Of a stretch of 64,000 bases of DNA, positions 51,692 to 62,286 are shown one piece after another. The stretch is from Procambarus clarkii (lineage: Eukaryota; Arthropoda; Malacostraca; Decapoda; Cambaridae): assembly GCF_040958095.1 (NCBI RefSeq), contig NC_091156.1:17100628-17164627 (forward strand), written 5' to 3'. The notes under the pieces were generated by a model. The model was not told the DNA's origin. It ran no database searches and saw only the letters and a list, made by a program, of their open reading frames with translations. Each line of letters begins with the position of its first letter. Position 1 is the stretch's first letter. The translations under genes were made by a program, and so were the position numbers.

Positions 51692-51738
51692 CTAATGAAC
51701 AAACCCTTGTCACGGCCCTTGTGGATTTCTTCAAACCA
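51672..51738 (+). repeat. S4-associated repeat scrap
   Basis: GACAATAGCGTGATGCATC and TCACGGCCCTTGTGGATTTC match the two ends of the 23293-23590 insertion, here joined with the tRNA-like part deleted. Confidence 0.5.
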
Positions 51739-52141
51739 TCGTCATTGGTTAGGAGTAATGGTTTTTTATTCAAAATCTTTTTTTATCATAATATTTGGGA
51801 AATAGTGTTCCATGTTTTCTTAATGTTGCCCTTAATTTGGGTAAATTAATTTTCGTTGTAATTTATTTTGGCTCTCCTAATTATTTTAGACAGCAATGAT
51901 GAGTAAATCTTTGAAAATTCTTTGGAGGCGACACCTAACCTATACTTCTACTTAAGGTCATGTTTTTTATTAATAGATTATAGTATACCCTTTGTAAGCC
52001 AAGGATTGTTTAGCCTTTTATTTGTGACTTGTTTCGTTAGCATAGGACAGTGGGTGTTATAAAGGCTGAGAGTTTTCTGAAGAAATGTTTGCACTAGGTT
52101 GATATTCCCTGTGTTACTTAATTCAGCCTCCAAGTTTATAT

Positions 52142-52201
<60 letters not shown>
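52142..52201. repeat. (CAG)20, in-frame polyalanine in LINE-E
   Basis: Twenty CAG triplets. On the LINE-E strand they read GCT, giving about 20 Ala between NFIV and DINLEAELSN in the endonuclease-RT linker without breaking the frame. Confidence 0.92.
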
Positions 52202-52206
<5 letters not shown>

Positions 52207-52360
52207 ATAAAATTGCTTATAGAAGTTTCATTGTACAGCCTAAAGCTTATCTTCCTTGTGTCTAGAGGTGGTTTATTAATGTTGGTTAGGAGAAATGTGG
52301 GGTAATGGTCTGTGTTCCTATCAATGATTATCCCTGAAGTAGCGGAAAGGTTATGTTAGT

Positions 52361-52870
52361 CTAGATGTGATCAAGAGCCGTGGCAGTACTATCAGTGATT
52401 CTAGTAGGTCTAGTGATTAAGGGTATGAGGAAGCAGGAATTCATACAGTTGAGGAAACTAGCAGCAGGAGGGTTATCAGGCTCGCAGAGGTCAATATTAA
52501 AGCCCCCTGAGATAATTAAACAGTTTTTGTTCAGTCTGTTATCTAGTGTTAGATTTCTAAGGTTAGAGTTGAATTCAGACACATCAGTGTTAGGAATTCT
52601 GTAGACTGCTCCCACAGTCAGGACAGCCTCGCCACCCTTGACTCTGAAACAGGCAAAGATATACTCTTCACAGGAGTCTCTAGTTCTAATTACTTTTAAG
52701 CATGTCAGTTCTTGGTGGTAGTAAAGAGCAGTACCACCACCTCTCTGAATAGGACGACAGTTGTGAATTACTGAGTAGTTTGGCATATTAAAGAGTTGAG
52801 TAGTATCCTCTTTTAACCACGTTTCAGTAAGAATAACAAAAAAGAATTTGTTGTCAACTGTTTGAATCAA
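52361..52870 (-). CDS. LINE-E APE-type endonuclease ORF
   Basis: 169 residues: LTETWL (catalytic Glu at about 16), GGGTALYYHQEL at 44-55, VGAVYRIPNTD at 86-96, SGGFNIDL at 121-128 and TRPTRITDSTATALDHI at the end. In the family the fourth block is normally GDFN; here Asp is Gly, removing a catalytic residue. The frame stops at TAG exactly where family members have Trp (DHIWTN). Beyond it the same frame continues TNIT..NTDHYP with the active-site His, so one nonsense change truncates it. Confidence 0.82.
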   Translation of the reverse strand: MIQTVDNKFFFVILTETWLKEDTTQLFNMPNYSVIHNCRPIQRGGGTALYYHQELTCLKVIRTRDSCEEYIFACFRVKGGEAVLTVGAVYRIPNTDVSEFNSNLRNLTLDNRLNKNCLIISGGFNIDLCEPDNPPAASFLNCMNSCFLIPLITRPTRITDSTATALDHI

Positions 52871-52911
52871 GACATTAACATCATCAAAGTTAGTGTCTTG
52901 TGTATGTGTCT

Positions 52912-54140
52912 TGAGGCAAAGCTCAACGCCTTAAGCCATATTGATGCTCTCTCCACAGAGCATTCTCTCTCTCAAATCATATACACTGATGGTTCCCTAC
53001 ACCGCACCACGGGTGCAGCTGGAAGTGCAGTTGTTCTGACAATGGGCGATGGCTTGTACTTTGAGTAGGGAGTCCGTATAAACAACTGGGCCTCTACCCT
53101 TCAGACTGAACTATTTGCCTTGCTCCTTGCACTGAAATGTGTACAAGTCTCCAAACTTGATACATTAATTGTAAGTGACTCCTTATCATCCTTAAATGCT
53201 CTCAACTCTTCAAGACATAACTGTAACATGCTTGTGTCCGAAGCTAGACACAAATACAACAAAATTATTAAGGATGGTAACAGAGTCCATTTCATGTGGT
53301 CTCCATCTCATGTTGGCCTCCGAATGCATGATAGAGCTGATAAGTTAGCCAAAGAATCTGCCTTTAAAGGGAAAAAATGAGTATAACCTTGGATTGTCGA
53401 TAAGCAGTCTGAGAGCAATAGTACAGCAAAAACTTCAACATAACCTTGTAGATCTGAGGCAAAGTGAAATTGACACCAGTAATTCCATCTATCATCATAC
53501 TATCATGCAAGAGGAGCCACACATCTATGGATCATCCAATAAAATCAGCAGACTTCTAGATGTTACTACTGCTCGGCTTAGACTCGGTTACAAGTCTATC
53601 TCTGGGAATTCTCATTATCTGCTGATGTGGACCTGACCAAATGTAAACTGTGTCAACAAAATTATTCGCACACCCTCCGTCACTATGTGATGGAGTGCGA
53701 AAAGATACGTGAATTTAGAGACAATTCTATAGCCAATGTTCCAGCGATGTGTCAATATTTCATTCAAAATGATCGGCTACCAGAAATTTTAGCCAAATAT
53801 CCCCAGTTTGCTAACTGTAGGTAGTAACTGAGTGATTGTAACCTATCCACCGCTGCCCACTGGATGGGGGGCGGTGTGCAGGACAAACATATCAATTGTG
53901 ACACTAGCTCTCCACATATGTCAGTTGCTTAATTTAGAACCTGTACTTGAGGTCGATCTCGAACACATTGTTGATGTGACGACTTATATTGAATTTTGTA
54001 ACTAGCTCATCAAGATTGTAACTTGCTTAGCTAAATGAATTGTGGGGTTCAGTCCCTGAGCCCATTATGTGCCTCTGTAACCCTTTCCACTACCGCCCAC
54101 AACATGGGTATGGGGTGCATAATAAATGAACTAAACTAAA
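52912..54140 (+). mobile_element. LINE-C RNase H region and 3-prime UTR
   Basis: The plus strand: SQIIYTDGSLHRTTGAAGSA, then after a TAG stop INNWASTLQTELFALLLALK, TLIVSDSLSSLNALNSSRH, SPSHVGLRMHDRADKLAKES, CKLCQQNYSHTLRHYVMECE and LPEILAKYPQFANCR. The 3-prime UTR runs to TATGGGGTGCATAATAAATG. All four RNase H acidic residues survive. It abuts LINE-E head to head. Confidence 0.87.
53120..53380 (+). pseudogene. LINE-C RNase H, central frame
   Basis: 86 open residues with VSDSLSSLNAL, FMWSPSHVGLRMHDRADKLA. Preceded by a stop at about 53067 and followed by a frameshift near 53378, so the domain is present but not expressible. Confidence 0.7.
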
Positions 54141-54930
54141 ACTAACTCATAGTCAATGAAGTTCATCGTGGATTTACATCTTCTCCAGAGGTTCCCCTTA
54201 GTTATCAATGCTCGTTTACGACGTGTATCATCCATCACGTTCACGTTATTTTCGTGGTCCTGTTTGGTACATATTGGAACAAATTCAGGGAAGATGTTGA
54301 CATTTTTCCATGCCATGTTGACCTACCAGCTCCCTCCAGGAGGTGTTGTGCAGTTCCTTAAGGGAGCCGGTCGGCCGAGCGGACAGCACGCTGGAATTGT
54401 GATCCTGTGGTCGCAGGTTCGATCCCGGGTGCCGGCGAGAAACAATGGGCAGAGTTTCTTGCACCCTATGCCCCTCTTACCTAGCAGTGAAATAGGTACC
54501 TTGGTGTTAGTCAGCTGTCACGGGCTGGTTCCTGGGGGTGGAGGCCTGGTCGCGGACCGGGCCGCGGGGACACTAAAAGCCCCGCCGCAAGAAGATCCTA
54601 TCTCAGTCTTTGATAGTGTCTTCGAGGGTAATGTAGAAACTCATCATCATGGACGTTTATGTGGGTTTCAATATTGGTAATCCATGTTATAATTATATGG
54701 TGATCATACGAGGGGGTAAGGTGTTCTCCCACCTGAATATGACCAGTCATGACATCTTGTGATGTTAGCACAAGGTCTAGAATGATGTTACCTCGTGTGG
54801 GCGCTGCCTCATGCTCTATGAGACAGGAGTCCTGTACCAGGTTTAGAAATTGTTCTCCTTCTGCTTGTTATTTACCCAGTCTATGTTCTCGTGGTTAAAG
54901 TCTCCCATTATTCAACCCATCCTCCTGTTT
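54141..54930 (-). mobile_element. LINE endonuclease and linker, split by SINE S1
   Basis: Right part (54595-54925), minus strand over several frames: MGDFNHENIDWVNN, GNIILDLVLTSQDVMTGHIQ in decayed form, and SYDHHIII. Left part (54141-54350): FVPICTKQDHENN and DTRRKRALITKGNLWRRCKS, the post-endonuclease linker. The family is probably LINE-D or LINE-A; the RT is absent. Confidence 0.7.
54358..54592 (+). mobile_element. SINE S1 nested in a LINE linker
   Basis: GGAGCCGGTCGGCCGAGCGG head, B box GGTTCGATCCC, body and the tail to AAAGCCCCG; the terminal CTCAAGG part is lost. Confidence 0.9.
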
Positions 54931-55215
54931 AGACAGTACTTTGTTGTAATTATGTGCACCACAGTACAAATATTGACATACTAAGCAATTAGATAATAGA
55001 ACTTTGTACTATTCATAGAGTCCGAAAAAGTGAAGCTACAAAACAAACTATAATATTCTTAGACCTATTATAGCACACATATGAACTATATTAGCCCTCA
55101 GATAGCGTGTATTAGACCTAGGAACGTTAGTTTAGTTTGCCTTTGCAATATAACTTGAAAATAGTTTTCCGGTTTGTCCAAATTCAATAGGACCGATTTC
55201 TATTTTCTAATTGTG
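54915..55215 (+). repeat. repeat K, copy 3 (uninterrupted)
   Basis: CATCCTCCTGTTTAGACAGT through TTTTCCGGTTTGTCCAAATT. It gives the continuous order that shows copy 1 is split by LINE-A. Confidence 0.5.
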
Positions 55216-55324
55216 TTGTTGTAGGTCGGTATTTGTGCTATGGTCCTCATCCTGCCTGTGGTTGGGGTGATGATGCCGTACTCATCACATTATGCAGATC
55301 AACAGCTTCCTTGATCTGCTCTTG

Positions 55325-57170
55325 TTGTGTCAGCCCTGAAGTATACTGCCACTGATAGCTAGGTACCATCTTGAGGCAGTGTTACACCATACTGACTGTA
55401 TCAGCCCTGAAGTATACTGCCACTGATAGCTAGGTACCATCTTGAGGCAGTGTTACACCATACTGACTGTATCAGCCCTGAAGTATACTGCCACTGACAG
55501 CTAGGTACCATCTTGAGGCAGTGTTACACCATACTGACTGTGTCAGCCCTGAAGTATACTGCCACTGACAGCTAGGTACCATCTTGAGGCAGTGTTACAC
55601 CATACTGACTGTGTCAGCCCTGAAGTATACTGCCACTGACAGCTAGGTACCACCTTGAGGCAGTGTTACACCATACTGACTGTGTCAGCCCTGAAGTATA
55701 CTGCCACTGACAGCTAGGTACCATCTTGAGGCAGTGTTGCACCATACTGACTGTATCAGCCCTGAAGTATACTGCCACTGACAGCTAGGTACCATCTTGA
55801 GGCAGAGTTGCACCATACTGACTGTGTCAGCCCTGAAGTATACTGCCACTGACAGCTAGGTACCACCTTGAGGCAGTGTTACACCATACTGACTGTGTCA
55901 GCCCTGAAGTATACTGCCACTGACAGCTAGGTACCATCTTGAGGCAGTGTTGCACCATACTGACTGTATCAGCCCTGAAGTATACTGCCACTGACAGCTA
56001 GGTACCATCTTGAGGCAGTGTTGCACCATACTGACTGTGTCAGCCCTGAAGTATACTGCCACTGACAGCTAGGTACCATCTTGAGGCAGTGTTACACCAT
56101 ACTGACTGTGTCAGCCCTGAAGTATACTGCCACTGACAGCTAGGTACCATCTTGAGGCAGTGTTGCACCATACTGACTGTATCAGCCCTGAAGTATACTG
56201 CCACTGACAGCTAGGTACCATCTTGAGGCAGTGTTGTACCATACTGACTGTATCAGCCCTGAAGTATACTGCCACTGACAGCTAGGTACCATCTTGAGGC
56301 AGTGTTACACCATACTGACTGTGTCAGCCCTGAAGTATACTGCCACTGACAGCTAGGTACCATCTTGAGGCAGTGTTACACCATACTGACTGTGTCAGCC
56401 CTGAAGTATACTGCCACTGACAGCTAGGTACCATCTTGAGGCAGTGTTGCACCATACTGACTGTATCAGCCCTGAAGTATACTGCCACTGACAGCTAGGT
56501 ACCATCTTGAGGCAGTGTTGTACCATACTGACTGTATCAGCCCTGAAGTATACTGCCACTGACAGCTAGGTACCATCTTGAGGCAGTGTTACACCATACT
56601 GACTGTGTCAGCCCTGAAGTATACTGCCACTGACAGCTAGGTACCATCTTGAGGCAGTGTTGCACCATACTGACTGTATCAGCCCTGAAGTATACTGCCA
56701 CTGACAGCTAGGTACCATCTTGAGGCAGTGTTGCACCATACTGACTGTATCAGCCCTGAAGTATACTGCCACTGACAGCTAGGTACCATCTTGAGGCAGT
56801 GTTGTACCATACTGACTGTATCAGCCCTGAAGTATACTGCCACTGACAGCTAGGTACCATCTTGAGGCAGTGTTACACCATACTGACTGTGTCAGCCCTG
56901 AAGTATACTGCCACTGACAGCTAGGTACCATCTTGAGGCAGTGTTGTACCATACTGACTGTATCAGCCCTGAAGTATACTGCCACTGACAGCTAGGTACC
57001 ATCTTGAGGCAGTGTTACACCATACTGACTGTGTCAGCCCTGAAGTATACTGCCACTGACAGCTAGGTACCATCTTGAGGCAGTGTTGTACCATACTGAC
57101 TGTGTCAACCCTGAAGTATACTGCCACTGACAGCTAGCTACCATCTTGAGGCAGTGTTGCACCATACGGA
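55325..57170. repeat. 71-bp satellite, about 26 units
   Basis: The unit begins CAGCCCTGAAGTATACTGCC, then ACTGACAGCTAGGTACCATC, TTGAGGCAGTGTTACACC and ATACTGACTGTR. Variation is confined to a few sites (TGTTACACC/TGTTGCACC/TGTTGTACC, TGTGTC/TGTATC), and the variants form mixed blocks. Within each unit ACTGCC and GGCAGT can pair. Confidence 0.96.
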
Positions 57171-57228
57171 CTCTGTTATTTACTCATTGTTGGTTGTGTT
57201 CTGGTCCCCTTTCATATACAGCATTACC

Positions 57229-57303
57229 CTACTTGAGAATGGTCCAGGACGGACCGAGACGTGGTCGTCCCTTCACCTTGTAGTGTGTGGTCTGGTCAAC
57301 ATA
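57229..57303 (+). repeat. GGTCC-AGGAC-GGACC-GA repeat
   Basis: Plus-strand partner of 895-975: CTTGAGAATGGTCCAGGACG, GACCGAGACGTGGTCGTCCC, TTCACCTTGTAGTGTGTGG. Confidence 0.5.
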
Positions 57304-57487
57304 GCATTCCCCCGCCTGCTCTTGGTGTTCTGCCCCTTCTGAAAGGTGGGTGGTGTCTCGGGAGATGGAATTCCCCTTCTGTTATGTCCTCGCGTTCCCA
57401 TATTTCACTGATGCCAATAATACCGGGAGTCTTAGCCTCAGCGTATGCAAGCAATGTGTCAAATTGTGTGCATGCACTTGTGTGCTT

Positions 57488-57680
57488 TACCCCACACCAC
57501 TTGAGCCGGACGGTCTCGCTTGCAGGTCGGCGTTCAATCCCCGACCGTCCACGTGGTTGGGGCCCCAATCCTTCCCCCCGTCCCATCTCAAATCATTATC
57601 CTGACCCCTTCCCAGTGCTATATAGTCGTAATGGCTTGGCGCTTTCCTCTGAAAACTCCCTTCCCTTGTGTGCTTTACAG
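57488..57680 (+). mobile_element. SINE S5
   Basis: CACTTGAGCCGGACGGTCTC, B box GGCGTTCAATCCCCGACC, CCCCGTCCCATCTC, CCTGACCCCTTCCCAGTGCT and TAGTCGTAATGGCTTGGCGC. The A-box half is shortened. Confidence 0.8.
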
Positions 57681-57769
57681 GCCGGAAAATAAAAACAAAT
57701 ATAGAATAATGCAAAAATTGTACACAATTGCAAGTTGTCAGGACGCCGTGGTGAGAGCAGTGTGTCACC

Positions 57770-57950
57770 ACAGATTGATTTGATGATTGATAAAGATTAA
57801 GCCAGCCAAAAGGTGGCACGGGCATGAATAGCCCGTAAGTGGTGGCCCTTTTGAGCCATTACCAGTATCAATAGCTGATACTGGAGATCAGTGGAGGTGC
57901 GACTGCCCCCTGCGTGACCGGAGATGTCTCCCGTGGTCACCACAGAGCGG
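57770..57950 (+). repeat. hairpin repeat HP-D, full copy
   Basis: ATTGATAAAGATTAAGCCAG, then ACGGGC-ATGAATA-GCCCGT and CCAGTATCA-ATAGC-TGATACTGG (57862-57884), then GGAGGTGCGACTGCCCCCTG. The hairpin loop differs from the 11.5-kb copy while the stem is conserved. Confidence 0.7.
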
Positions 57951-58104
57951 TACAGCTCTTATAAAGAACAAGCACACTGCTGTGCAACTAAATTTGCACA
58001 AAATAAAAGAAAGTTTCCCCTTGACAGTTGCCGTTCTCCTTGACAGGGCTGGCAGCGAGGACAACATCCTCCAGCAGACGTCTCCGTCATAACTTTCATT
58101 CATA

Positions 58105-58405
58105 TTCAAATTCTATTTTTTTATTCAGGTAAAAGTATATACATAGATGAAGAGTTACGAACATACTGTTGGATTTATAGATAGAGCTAGTACATACAAT
58201 ACCTAAAGCCACTAATACGCACAGAGTTTTGGGCAAGTGTTTTTTCTCTCATGTTTTTTTCTTACAATGTAACTGTGATCATTTTATAACTTTTGCTAGA
58301 GTTTACCTTCTTAAAATTATCTGTTAGATTAAGGACCTTTACGAAATGCTGCGCGTACGAGTGGCTTTAGAAGAATGTAAACACCATGCTATGTATCCTC
58401 ACAAA
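58105..58405 (-). repeat. repeat J, copy plus variant
   Basis: 58105-58240 matches the 49.3-kb copy. A second, divergent GAAATGCTGCGCGTACGAGT and GGCTTTAGAAGAATGTAAA lies at 58338-58380 in the opposite sense. Confidence 0.55.
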
Positions 58406-58864
58406 CCCAATGCAAATTTTTGAATATATATAAATTAATAAATAAATATAAATAAATAAATAACGATGTGGGGAGGAAAAAACCCACACTTAGACTTGAA
58501 CTTAATAGAACTTGAGATTAAAGTATAAATAATAGTAATTGAGATTTAATTAGTTTAATTTATTAAATTTATTTTATATTAATTTTAGTAATTATTGAAT
58601 TAATAGGAGTAGTTATTATTAGTGGTACTAGAGATATATGGAGTATGAGGCGTGTGTGTGGTGAGGGCTGAGGCCAGGGCCCACTACCCACAACACGCCG
58701 CCACACACAACAGCTCCAGCCACAACCTCTCCCAATACTTCACAACAACAATGCCTAAGTTACCACAGAAGAAATATTATCGCCAGAGAGCTCACTCCAA
58801 CCCTATTGCTGACCACAACTTTGATTAGTAAGTGAACATGAGTAAGTTTGGTCACTTGATTACT
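58406..58864. other. AT-rich, no recognisable gene
   Basis: (AAATA)n-like stretch near 58430-58460; otherwise nothing. Confidence 0.35.
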
Positions 58865-58865
58865 A

Positions 58866-58925
58866 AGATTGATAAAGATTAAGTCACCCCCAAGAGATGG
58901 CACGGGCATGAATAACCCGTGATCA
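58866..58925 (+). repeat. hairpin repeat HP-D, truncated copy
   Basis: GATTGATAAAGATTAAGTCA, GAGATGGCACGGGCATGAAT and AACCCGTGATC. Confidence 0.55.
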
Positions 58926-59398
58926 CGTGATGAGTAAGAACCATTAAATACCTAATATTAAGTTCATAGGGTAAAGATGCATATATAATTATTTATAACT
59001 TATTAAATGCCATTGAGAAAGTGTTGTGGGCAGTAGTATACATAGAAGCCAAGACCAAGGAGCAGCCTTGGCCTTGGCTTCTGCCTAAGCTAAACTAACC
59101 CCCAACAACCCAAACTAACCCCCCAACAAAACCCTAGTTTAACTTGAGATAATATAATTATGTATACAATTAGAACGACCAGCTTTTTCTCAAGATGCAT
59201 CAGCATGATTTGATTATACATGACTAATACTTACTGTTTTGTTGCTCTGTTGCACAAGTAATTTCTCAAGAATGTCTAGAGAATCATAAATTAATAACTC
59301 TTACACAAAGGTTATGAATATGTAAGATTGAAGCCCGTGAGATACTGTGCTCCATACAAGTTACAATGTGCACGAGATGATTCACCAACGGATTTTGA
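58926..59398. other. no recognisable gene
   Basis: A small inverted repeat CCAAGACCAAGG / CCTTGGCCTTGG near 59050-59080; otherwise unique-looking. Confidence 0.35.
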
Positions 59399-59505
59399 AA
59401 CCTAACCTAACTCGGCCTAACTTAACTCGACCTAACCGAACCCAACGCTACCTAACCGAATCCAACTCGACCTAACCAAATCCAACCCAACTGAACCGAG
59501 TGCAT
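59399..59505. repeat. degenerate CCTAAC/CGACCTAACC repeats
   Basis: About ten CCTAAC-like hexamers with CGA or GAATCCAACT spacers. They resemble decayed telomere-type repeats but are too irregular to call telomeric. Confidence 0.5.
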
Positions 59506-59617
59506 TACAGCCTGACCCACATCCTAGCATTACAATATATATATATATATATATATATGATTTTAATGAACAGGAAACGAGCTTCGTTGAATCGTATCCG
59601 AAATGACCCTTCTCCGC

Positions 59618-60545
59618 TGTGCTATTTAGATACTGGCCCATGGGGTGCTGTGCTATTTGGTTACTGGCCCATGGGGTGCTGTGCTATTTGGTTACTGGCC
59701 CATGGGGTGCTGTGCTATTTAGGTACTGGTGCATGGGGTGCTGTGCTATTTGGTTACTGGCCCATGGGGTGCTGTGCTATTTAGGTACTGGCCCATGGGG
59801 TGCTGTGCTATTTAGGTACTGGCCCATGGGGTGCTGTGCTATTTGGTTACTGGCCCATGGGGTGCTGTGCTATTTAGGTACTGGCCCATGGGGTGCTGTG
59901 CTATTTGGTTACTGGCCCATGGGGTGCTGTGCTATTTGGTTACTGGCCCATGGGGTGCTGTGCTATTTAGGTACTGGCCCATGGGGTGCTGTGCTATTTA
60001 GGTACTGGCCCATGGGGTGCTGTGCTATTTGGTTACTGGCCCATGGGGTGCTGTGCTATTTAGGTACTGGCCCATGGGGTGCTGTGCTATTTGGTTACTG
60101 GCCCATGGGGTGCTGTGCTATTTGGTTACTGGCCCATGGGGTGCTGTGCTATTTAGGTACTGGTGCATGGGGTGCTGTGCTATTTGGTTACTGGCCCATG
60201 GGGTGCTGTGCTATTTGGTTACTGGCCCATGGGGTGCTGTGCTATTTAGATACTGGCCCATGGGGTGCTGTGCTATTTAGGTACTGGTGCATGGGGTGCT
60301 GTGATATTTAGATACTGGCCCATGGGGTGCTGTGCTATTTGGTTACTGGCCCATGGGGTGCTGTGCTATTTAGATACTGGCCCATGGGGTGCTGTGCTAT
60401 TTAGATACTGGCCCATGGGGTGCTGTGCTATTTAGATACTGGCACATGGGGTGCTGTGCTATTCAGATACTGGCACATGGGGTGCTGTGATATTTAGATA
60501 CTGGCACATGGGGTGCTGTGATATTTAGATACTGGCACATGGAAT
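59618..60545. repeat. 31-bp minisatellite, about 30 units
   Basis: Unit TGCTATTTGGTTACTGGCCC plus ATGGGGTGCTG. Three variant states (GGTTACTGGCCC, AGGTACTGGCCC and AGATACTGGCAC) are distributed non-randomly, the last only at the right end. The long Gly/Cys/Trp frame across it is read-through. Confidence 0.96.
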
Positions 60546-60549
60546 AGTT

Positions 60550-60745
60550 ACCAAAGTTTTGAGAGCTATGCTCCTGGTGTTCCGTCTAGCCAGTACTTTG
60601 TTATATGTTGTGTTGAAACTGACGGTATTGGCCTCCACCATCTTCTTATCGAACTTGTTCCAACCATCTACCTCTCTTGTTTGTGAAAGTGAATTTTCAT
60701 ATATTTCTTTGGCAGCTTTGTTAAGTTAGTTTAATCCCTGGGCTG
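60550..60745 (-). mobile_element. LINE-D-related C-terminus, second subfamily
   Basis: Matches 34060-34230 (GGCCTCCACCATCTTCTTAT, CTTGTTCCAACCATCTACC, GAAAGTGAATTTTCATATAT), encoding the RVVDGWNKL-type C-terminus on the minus strand. Confidence 0.72.
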
Positions 60746-60799
60746 TGCAACTGTTAATTCCTAACATTCCCATGGTGTGCAAAGAAAAAATTGTTCTGA

Positions 60800-60872
60800 A
60801 AAAATTATTTTTTATTTTGACTGTTTTATTTTTTATTTTGACTGTTTTATTTTTTATTTTGACTGTTAGCTT
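60800..60872. repeat. 21-bp tandem of TTATTTTTTATTTTGACTGTT
   Basis: Three units with a period of about 21-23 bp. Confidence 0.85.
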
Positions 60873-61238
60873 CTGGGAAGCACAAAAATCCAATTTTTAA
60901 AGTGTGTACCTCTTGTGGCTTAGCTGTAGTGGCCTGGAGAAGTTGCATTTTTTGGGTATAAATGAGGTGAGGTGCTGCATGGGAATAACTTTGTTGATTT
61001 ATTTTCATTATTTCTCACTTTATTTAGTTTTTCATGCTAACAGGTAGCATTGATGTCAAAGCTACTGTTTATTATTATAACTGAAAATATAATGATGTAT
61101 GGATATATAAGTATTCAAACACCATATACTTATTCATTCTAATTTATATACTTTATATAAGCTTAAGTCTTAAAATTGTATGTAGCACACATTTTGCTTC
61201 CAATATATACATGATAATCATTTGCTGTTGTTAAAAGC
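60873..61238. other. AT-rich, no recognisable gene
   Basis: Nothing supported. Confidence 0.35.
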
Positions 61239-61785
61239 TTAGTGTGTCTCCTCTGTGGCTGTCCTAAACGTTCAAACACTGGATGATGATGATGCCAAAA
61301 ATGACTCTCATTTGTGTGGGGAGTCCCGTCGGCTCCCTGAAGCTCTATCCATACTGATATCGTACAATGTTAGTTGGGGGCATCAGTCGCAAAGTTCTTG
61401 TTGCCTACCGGGAACTAAAGCCAGAACCTGGCCCCCTTAGAGAGGCGCAGAAAGCAATGGCCCATGAGCACTTTAAATGTAAAGTATGTCATACTTGCCA
61501 TTGACCTGGGAAGGCACCCAGAATTGTAGGCAAATCAAAACAGACCACAGGTTGAAAATTGGGAGCTATGTTCTCAAAATAGGAAAAGAACTCCCCCCCC
61601 TCCCATGAGAAAAACAAACAACACTTCATCCAACAAGTGCCCCACTCATTAGCACTACCCCATCCCCTGTTCTCATTCTGGCATTTTTTCCTGTTGCAGA
61701 GGTGGTCTGCAACAACCTCCTTATTAGGTCCTAAGCCTAATAACTCCTTATTAGGCTTAGCCTATGTTATGGTGGTGGCCCTCCT

Positions 61786-62286
61786 TTGTTGCCTCAGAGA
61801 TTTCATGATTGCTGCTTGCAGTCGGTTTGCCTGCTACAGACAGGGTTTACCTGCTTAGCTGGCCCCAGTGCCTGGGCTTCTCGTAGGGCTTATTCATTCT
61901 ATGTGCCCTGGAAAACTCCTGCAGGCGCAGTCATACAATGGATACTTGTGCAATTTGCCTTGTGTGAATTTGAAGGTTCATCCCCCTGCCTCATGGAGAC
62001 GATCATCCATACTGCCTCTCGTTCTGCTTGTTGGGTCATACACACCCAAGACCCGGAGTCTTGTGGAACTTGTTTCCCACTTCTGCTCCAATTTACTCAT
62101 CCCTTATCCGAGGATCTCGGGGATCAGGCAGTGGCTGCGTTGCATGATAGCTTCTTTTTATTGCAACGGGCCAGGTTGGTTGCCCGGTTGGAGGCCCCAG
62201 AGTTGCCAAGTTTCGTTTTAGGAACTGATTTGAGGGCGATGGTCGCTTCGGCCTTGGTTCAATCCGCACCTCTGCTTCCTTCCTAG
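61786..62286 (+). pseudogene. putative DIRS gag-like ORF
   Basis: 166 residues ending LGTDLRAMVASALVQSAPLL. It contains ALHDSFFLLQRARLVARLEA, which could be helical. I call it gag-like only by position upstream of the RT relic; there is no zinc knuckle. Confidence 0.35.

Larger units (their letters stand above)
49660..52910 (-). mobile_element. LINE-E (Daphne/Crack-like), almost full coding length
   Basis: On the minus strand: endonuclease (52910-52310), linker with a polyalanine tract (52305-51700), RT (51691-50510), and C-terminus (49920-49669: RTHEHHTRNKYLFDIPRVRL, ALQIKGPRMWNNLPNHVKDC). Repeat J (49925-50075) and a SINE S5 (50240-50390) interrupt the 3-prime part. Few stops separate the domains, so this is the youngest-looking coding element here. 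Confidence 0.87.

Noticed and set aside
52099-52305. Polyalanine protein on the plus strand
   Set aside because: It is the (CAG)20 tract read on the strand opposite to LINE-E coding sequence.
59399-59505. Interstitial telomere
   Set aside because: CCTAAC-like words are irregular, with spacers unlike the pentamer; only a loose resemblance.
59500-60311. Gly/Cys/Trp repeat protein of up to 230 residues
   Set aside because: The 31-bp unit cycles through all three frames; open only because the unit lacks stops.
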